From: an uncultured Christensenella sp.
GTDB taxonomy: Bacteria > Bacillota > Clostridia > Christensenellales > UBA1242
Direction of reading: 5' to 3'
Length of the DNA: 64,000 bases
Assembly (NCBI GenBank): GCA_949841595.1
Contig: CATKZB010000001.1
Span: forward strand, 106,418 to 170,417
Shown here: positions 60,004 through 64,000 of the stretch, one piece after another
How the letters are laid out: each line of letters opens with the position of its first letter
How positions within the stretch are numbered: the stretch's first letter is position 1
The notes under the pieces: model-generated
What the model was told of the DNA's origin: nothing
Databases searched by the model: none
The model's input: only the letters and a program-made list of their open reading frames with translations
Translations under genes and position numbers: made by a program

Positions 60004-60055
60004 TACCCATTTTTACTATTTTTTGAGATATTTTCATACATTCAAAAATATTCCA

Positions 60056-60931
60056 CTAATTTGAAAGTTTTGCAATTTCATTTCTTGCGATTGCGTCACA
60101 ACGGTTATTATTTTCGTTGTCGCTATGGCCTTTAACTTTTACAAACTCAACATTTTTTCCTTCAGTCGCTTTCAAAAGTCTTAGCCACAATTCTTTGTTT
60201 GAGACCTCACTGCCACCACTTGTTCTCCAATTGTTTTTCTTCCAATTTGAAAACCAATTTTGATTGAAAGCATTGACAACATAGGCACTGTCACTGTAAA
60301 CTTCAACATTATTACCTGCTTTAACATTTTCAAGGCCTTGAATCACTGCCATAAGTTCCATACGATTGTTTGTAGTGTCAATTTCTCCACCCGACAAAAT
60401 CTTTTCTTTGCCTTTAAATGACAAAATTGCTGCCCAGCCACCTGCACCTGGATTTCCAGAACATGCCCCGTCGGTATAAAGCACAACAACATTTTCTTTT
60501 CCATCCAAACAAGATGATTTATTTTCGATTTGAATTTTCAATTTCTCACAAACTTCTTCCAATTCTGCATTTGACCCATTAAGCTTTGGATAAACTTTTT
60601 GTCCATCATCTTTTTTTCTTGGCAAAACATGAAAATGAACATGAAAAACAGATTGTTCAGCAGCCTCACCTGTGCAATTTACAATGTTAAAACCATCAAA
60701 GCCACAATTTTTAACATAATGATTCCCGACTTTTTTGCAAACTTCCATAATTCTACCCAAAGTTGTGTTGTCACATGTCATAACGCTTTCATTATGCTTT
60801 TTAGGTATAACCAGTGTATGCCCATAAATGTCATTTGCAATATCTAAAAATGCAAGACAAAAATCGTCTTCATAAATTTTGTAACAAGGGATTTCTCCAG
60901 CAATAATTTTGCAAAAAACACAATCTTTCAT
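60056..60931 (-). CDS. Fusion of a HIT nucleotide hydrolase and RNase HI
   Basis: The 291-residue protein joins two complete enzymes. Residues 1-110 are a HIT (HinT-like) domain: CVFCKIIAGEIPCYKIYEDD and catalytic HVHFHV (His97, His99, His101). Residues 147-291 are RNase HI, with YTDGACSGNPG (Asp154), MELMAV (Glu192), YSDSAYVVNA (Asp214) and NRCDAIARNE (Asp279), so all four catalytic acids are kept, and the YVVNAFNQNWFSNWKKNNWRTSGG basic region is present. HIT proteins hydrolyse AMP conjugates; RNase HI removes RNA from RNA-DNA hybrids. There is no stop or frameshift between them. The start at 60931 has GGAG 5 nt upstream. Confidence 0.95.
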   Translation of the reverse strand: MKDCVFCKIIAGEIPCYKIYEDDFCLAFLDIANDIYGHTLVIPKKHNESVMTCDNTTLGRIMEVCKKVGNHYVKNCGFDGFNIVNCTGEAAEQSVFHVHFHVLPRKKDDGQKVYPKLNGSNAELEEVCEKLKIQIENKSSCLDGKENVVVLYTDGACSGNPGAGGWAAILSFKGKEKILSGGEIDTTNNRMELMAVIQGLENVKAGNNVEVYSDSAYVVNAFNQNWFSNWKKNNWRTSGGSEVSNKELWLRLLKATEGKNVEFVKVKGHSDNENNNRCDAIARNEIAKLSN

Positions 60932-60960
60932 AAACACTCCATTTTGGATAATTATAAAAC

Positions 60961-60999
60961 AAAAAAAAAAAAAAGACAAAACAATTTTGCCTTTTTATT
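60961..60999 (-). terminator. Terminator after degV, with a T14 tract
   Basis: Minus-strand stem AAGGCAAAA / TTTTGTCTT (one G-T) with a 3-nt loop, followed by 14 or more T's. It lies just before the HIT-RNase H gene. Confidence 0.8.
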
Positions 61000-61000
61000 T

Positions 61001-61867
61001 TTAATAAACTCTATAACATCCACATGCCAATGATTTTTCACCAATATGTGTTGCAACAGAAAGTGAAAGGGAATCGTTAAATTCAAAAGGAATATTTGGG
61101 AAAATAGCCTTCAGATCTTCTGCGAATTTGTTTGCATTTTCAAAATTTTTTGTATGAGCAACTGAAATTCTCATTTCCCCAGCATCAACAAAACTTTTAA
61201 ATCTTCCTTCCAAATCCCTTTTCAAGGCGTCGATCATTTTGGCTTTAGCACTCTTCACATTCATAACTTTTGCATATTGATCAAGTTTTCCTCCTTGAAT
61301 TTGCAAAACTGGTTTAATGTTCAAAACAGTGCCAATCGCTGCAGCTGCTGGAGTAATTCTTCCACCTTGTTTCAAATATTTAAGTGTGTCCACCATGATG
61401 TAAATTGAAGAATCAAGAGCTGTTTCTTCCAGATATTGCTTGATTGAAAGTGCATCTTTTCCATCTTTCGCCATGTTTATTGCATCCTTCACAGAAGCTT
61501 TCATCGTGATTGAAATTCTTCTGTTGTCCACAACCTGAACCTTGCCTTTAAATTCTTTGGCAAAAGTCATTGCTGTTTCACAACTTTGGCTCAAACCACT
61601 TGACATTGGGATGTGCACAATTTCATCATATTCTTTTAAAATGTTTTTCCACATATCAACAATTTCATTTATATTTGGTTGAGAGGTTGTTATTTTAGTT
61701 CCACTCTTTTGAATCTCATAAAATTTTTCTTGTTCGAGACTAACCCCTTCAAAATATATCTCTCCATCAATAATAAAAGGCATAGGAACAACAAAGCATC
61801 CCAATGATTTTGCTTCTTCTTGAGAAATTCCACTGTTACTATCTGTTATTATTGCAATCTTCTTCAT
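61001..61867 (-). CDS. DegV family fatty-acid-binding protein
   Basis: The 288-residue protein matches DegV/FakB: IAIITDSNSGISQEEA at the start, VPMPFIIDGEIYFEG, TSQPN, HIPMSSGLSQSCETA, VVDNRRISI and the C-terminal VATHIGEKSLACGCY. DegV proteins bind a fatty acid and present it to FakA kinase. No fakA is nearby. The start MKKIAIITD has GGAG 6 nt upstream. Confidence 0.95.
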   Translation of the reverse strand: MKKIAIITDSNSGISQEEAKSLGCFVVPMPFIIDGEIYFEGVSLEQEKFYEIQKSGTKITTSQPNINEIVDMWKNILKEYDEIVHIPMSSGLSQSCETAMTFAKEFKGKVQVVDNRRISITMKASVKDAINMAKDGKDALSIKQYLEETALDSSIYIMVDTLKYLKQGGRITPAAAAIGTVLNIKPVLQIQGGKLDQYAKVMNVKSAKAKMIDALKRDLEGRFKSFVDAGEMRISVAHTKNFENANKFAEDLKAIFPNIPFEFNDSLSLSVATHIGEKSLACGCYRVY

Positions 61868-61883
61868 AATAATCTCCAAGAGT

Positions 61884-61913
61884 ATTATATCACATAATTG
61901 ACAAAATCTCCAA
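61884..61913 (-). promoter_or_regulatory. Promoter of degV
   Basis: TTGGAG (61908-61913), 18 bp and TATAAT (61884-61889) on the minus strand; the -35 is weak. Confidence 0.5.
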
Positions 61914-61994
61914 ATATTCTACAAAGATTTCAATTAAGAACTTCCAATAACAAATAAAGCAATTTTTGAATAATTATTGAATAGAGGAATATTT

Positions 61995-63047
61995 ATGTTT
62001 ACACTAAGCGTTTGTATGATAATTAAAAATGAAGAACCAACACTCAAGAGAGTTTTAGATTGCGTCAAAAGGTTTGCAGACGAAATAATTATTGTTGATA
62101 CAGGTTCAAAAGATAAAAGCAAAGAAATTGCACATTCTTACACAAACAATGTGTATGACTTCGAGTGGATAAACGACTTTGCAAAGGCAAGAAATTTTGC
62201 ATTTTCAAAAGCAACCTGTGACTATCAAATGTGGCTTGATGCTGATGATGTCATAACTGATTCAAATATAGAAAAAATAATAGACCTTAAAAATTCAGAT
62301 GCAATTGCAGACATTTTTATGTGTAAATATCTGATCGGCTTGGACAAAAACAACAAACCATATCTTTCTTATTATCGTGAAAGAATCATGAAACGAGAAA
62401 AAAATTATCTATGGGAAGGCTTTGTACACGAAGTTATTGTGCCAACAGGAACAATTGTTTATACTGACATAGAAATTGAACATAGAAAAGTGGTTGCAGG
62501 AAACCCCAAAAGGAATCTAAATTTATATCATAAAGCAATAAAAAATGGACACAAACTGAATGCAAGAGAATTATATTATTATTCACGCGAACTTTTTTAC
62601 AACAACTATATTTTTTCAGCTATAAAAAATTTAAAAAAATTTTTAAAAATCGAAAATTCTTATGCTCCCGACAACCTTGGTGCATATCTTATGCTTTGCG
62701 ATTGTTACATTAGAAATAATAACTTCAAGAGTGCAGAAAAATGCATGCTTGAATGTTTTTACAAACATACGCCTACTTCAGAAATGTGTTGTAAACTGGG
62801 ATATGTCAATGATTTGCAAAATAAAAAAGACAGAGCAATTTTTTGGTATAAATCAGCTCTATCTTGCGATGCTCAAACATCTGGTTTTGTGAGAGAAGAA
62901 TATTCAAATATAATTCCATATTTGGAACTCACAAAGCTATACTATCAAATTAATGATTATGAAAAAGCAAAAGCATATCACTTAAAAGCAAAAGATTTGG
63001 CACCCGAACACCCTTCTGTGGTCTTCAATAATCAATTTTTTGATTGA
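61995..63047 (+). CDS. Family 2 glycosyltransferase with C-terminal helical repeats
   Basis: The 350-residue protein starts LSVCMIIKNEEPTLKRVLDCVKRFADEIIIVDTGSKDKS, then MWLDADD (metal-binding DxD) and RIMKREKNYLWEGFVHE, as in the GT2 group related to WaaE/'SPBc2 SunS-like' transferases. The C-terminal 140 residues look like TPR helices (NLYHKAIKNGHKLNARELYYYSRELF...YEKAKAYHLKAKDLAPEHPSV). The sugar and acceptor are unknown; in Bacillota such proteins glycosylate proteins or wall polymers. The start at 61995 has AGAGGA 6 nt upstream. Confidence 0.9.
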   Translation: MFTLSVCMIIKNEEPTLKRVLDCVKRFADEIIIVDTGSKDKSKEIAHSYTNNVYDFEWINDFAKARNFAFSKATCDYQMWLDADDVITDSNIEKIIDLKNSDAIADIFMCKYLIGLDKNNKPYLSYYRERIMKREKNYLWEGFVHEVIVPTGTIVYTDIEIEHRKVVAGNPKRNLNLYHKAIKNGHKLNARELYYYSRELFYNNYIFSAIKNLKKFLKIENSYAPDNLGAYLMLCDCYIRNNNFKSAEKCMLECFYKHTPTSEMCCKLGYVNDLQNKKDRAIFWYKSALSCDAQTSGFVREEYSNIIPYLELTKLYYQINDYEKAKAYHLKAKDLAPEHPSVVFNNQFFD

Positions 63048-63635
63048 TTATTCAACGTCAATAATGTTTCCGTCCAATTCGTCTTTAATTTTATTTTTTA
63101 ATCTTCTTATTTTGCCTTTAAGCACAAACAATGAGACGAGTTCCATAATTCCATCCACAATAAGCTCAACTCCAAAAACAATCAAGAAAATTCTTTGAGC
63201 TTCAAAAGGATAACACATCATAACTATTGAAAAGACAATAAGGATTGCAGAATAAATCAGGTTCATCCACCAATATTTAAATCCATAACTGCGATAATCC
63301 ATTGCAGTTTGAATTTTTATAAAACCTGAAACAAGCAAGAAAATTCCGATTATCACTGCAAACACCTTTGCTGAAACAATTTGTGGAGCAAAAATTATTG
63401 CGACAATTCCAAGCGTTGTTGCACATAAACCTTTAATAAATCCATAAGGTTCAAGCCCATAAATGAAATAATTTACAACAGCACATATCCCATAAAAAAC
63501 AACGAATCCTGCAGCAAAGTAACAAATCGAAATAAGTGTTGCATTTGGGATGCAAATCAAACAAACTCCCAAAACAATCAAAACCAATGACATAACAGCT
63601 TTGAAAATGTTGTATCTTTTAAACAATTCTTTCAT
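63048..63635 (-). CDS. DUF308/HdeD-like membrane protein
   Basis: The 195-residue protein has six membrane helices arranged as three pairs, the DUF308 layout (LVLIVLGVCLICIPNATLISICYFAAGFVVFYGI; FAVIIGIFLLVSGFIKIQTAMDYRSYGFKYWW), and an acidic/basic cytosolic tail. HdeD proteins are linked with acid stress in E. coli; the role here is unknown. AGGAG precedes the ATG at 63635. Its stop lies next to the end of the convergent glycosyltransferase gene with no space, so the two transcripts overlap. Confidence 0.85.
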   Translation of the reverse strand: MKELFKRYNIFKAVMSLVLIVLGVCLICIPNATLISICYFAAGFVVFYGICAVVNYFIYGLEPYGFIKGLCATTLGIVAIIFAPQIVSAKVFAVIIGIFLLVSGFIKIQTAMDYRSYGFKYWWMNLIYSAILIVFSIVMMCYPFEAQRIFLIVFGVELIVDGIMELVSLFVLKGKIRRLKNKIKDELDGNIIDVE

Positions 63636-63669
63636 ATGATCTCCTAACATTATTATTTCAAATTTTTAA

Positions 63670-64000
63670 TTAGAATAACCCGGAAATTTCGCCATCATTA
63701 TTTATTTGCATATTAAGATAATTAGATTTTTTTCCAAGTCCTGGCATCAAAAGCATGTTTCCAGCGATGGCAACAATCATTTTTGCACCACTTCGGATTT
63801 CAATATCTGACACTTCAAAAACAAAATCTTTCGGTGCTCCCAGAAGATCTTTGTTATCAGAAAAAGAAAACTGGGTCTTTGCAACGTTCACAAAAAAGTC
63901 ATTATATCCAAATTTTTTGGCAAGTTTTATCTTTTCTTCTGCCATTTTTGAATAATTGACTTTTTTTGCACCATAAACTTTCGTGGCTATTTTTTCAATT
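63670..64000 (-). CDS. fhs: Formate-tetrahydrofolate ligase, C-terminal part (cut by window edge)
   Basis: The enzyme makes 10-formyl-tetrahydrofolate from formate and ATP. The frame is open to the last base of the window: IEKIATKVYGAKKVNYS before the internal Met at 63945, then YNDFFVNVAKTQFSFSDNKDLLGAP, SGAKMIVAIAGNMLLMPGLGKK and the usual end DGEISGLF. That is about 110 of about 555 residues; the rest lies to the right. The Met at 63945 is internal, not a start. Presence of fhs fits folate one-carbon use, as in many Clostridia. Confidence 0.93.
   Translation of the reverse strand, partial: IEKIATKVYGAKKVNYSKMAEEKIKLAKKFGYNDFFVNVAKTQFSFSDNKDLLGAPKDFVFEVSDIEIRSGAKMIVAIAGNMLLMPGLGKKSNYLNMQINNDGEISGLF

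Noticed and set aside
60961-60974. A14 homopolymer
   Set aside because: It is the T-tract of the degV terminator rather than a phase-variable site: no coding start depends on its length, since the HIT-RNase H start lies at 60931.
63670-63945. Separate 91-residue gene at the right edge
   Set aside because: The frame is open to the window end and the upstream residues continue the formate-tetrahydrofolate ligase alignment, so the Met at 63945 is internal.

Overview
The window comes from a low-GC, spore-forming Bacillota, most likely an uncultured Clostridia-type lineage. The evidence is strongly A+T-rich DNA, AGGAG ribosome-binding sites, TTGACA/TATAAT promoters, a T-box in front of ileS, and sporulation genes in five places: spoVAC-spoVAD-spoVAE, yunB, sigK, ylbJ, and a Cys-rich small protein that may belong to the spore. 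The standard genetic code fits, since TGA acts as a stop. The species cannot be named from sequence alone. Most of the window is ordinary chromosome. There are no insertion sequences and no CRISPR array. The only phage-type genes are an isolated large terminase and an ArpU-like regulator.

Layout. 1-5.3 kb (minus strand) holds the translation/envelope cluster rpsB-tsf-[650-aa unknown]-frr-uppS-(cdsA?); the unknown gene sits where pyrH is usually found. 5.3-11.6 kb holds rlmH, two CPBP membrane proteases, tadA, a SHOCT membrane protein, an SDR, tlyA and the Cys-rich protein. 11.6-18.4 kb is a T-box(Ile)-controlled run: ileS, an rRNA methyltransferase, a pseudouridine synthase, then pepF. 18.4-23.4 kb holds a HEPN-like/CBS protein and the sporulation block, with a Gly/Tyr-rich lipoprotein divergent from spoVA. 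23.4-36 kb holds LemA, a membrane-anchored subtilisin with BspA-type repeats, GNAT, tRNA-Leu(AAG), two unknowns, valS, an orphan ABC binding lipoprotein and a GLUG-like surface protein. 36-39 kb is the phage-like remnant. 39-46.8 kb holds an E2-like protein without its catalytic His, rarA, an unknown, rnpB, BspA-type LRR and ankyrin proteins, and a degenerate DisA_N-like protein. 46.9-55.6 kb holds sigK, a YwaF-like protein, an SDR and plsX-rnc-smc-ftsY. 55.7-64 kb holds rpmF, pta-ackA, ylbJ, a HIT-RNase HI fusion, degV, a glycosyltransferase with tail repeats, a DUF308 protein and the 3' end of fhs.

Main points for follow-up. (1) Six genes, or seven with rarA, have a good sigma-A promoter whose -10 box ends 6-7 nt before the ATG and no Shine-Dalgarno, which predicts leaderless mRNAs. 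This is unusual for Bacillota. (2) A HIT hydrolase and a complete RNase HI are fused in one chain. (3) An IleRS with non-canonical HIGH and KMSKS motifs sits under a T-box with unusual terminator/antiterminator geometry. (4) A HEPN-like domain is fused to paired CBS domains. (5) An isolated, apparently intact terminase large subunit is present. (6) tRNA-Leu has an A34 anticodon. (7) The rlmH terminator and the rpsB promoter share the same bases, and a structured rpsB leader follows. I see no clear multi-gene defence or secondary-metabolite island.

Many starts were moved downstream from the longest reading frame because a promoter or ribosome-binding site lies inside the longer version. Each such choice is explained in its entry.
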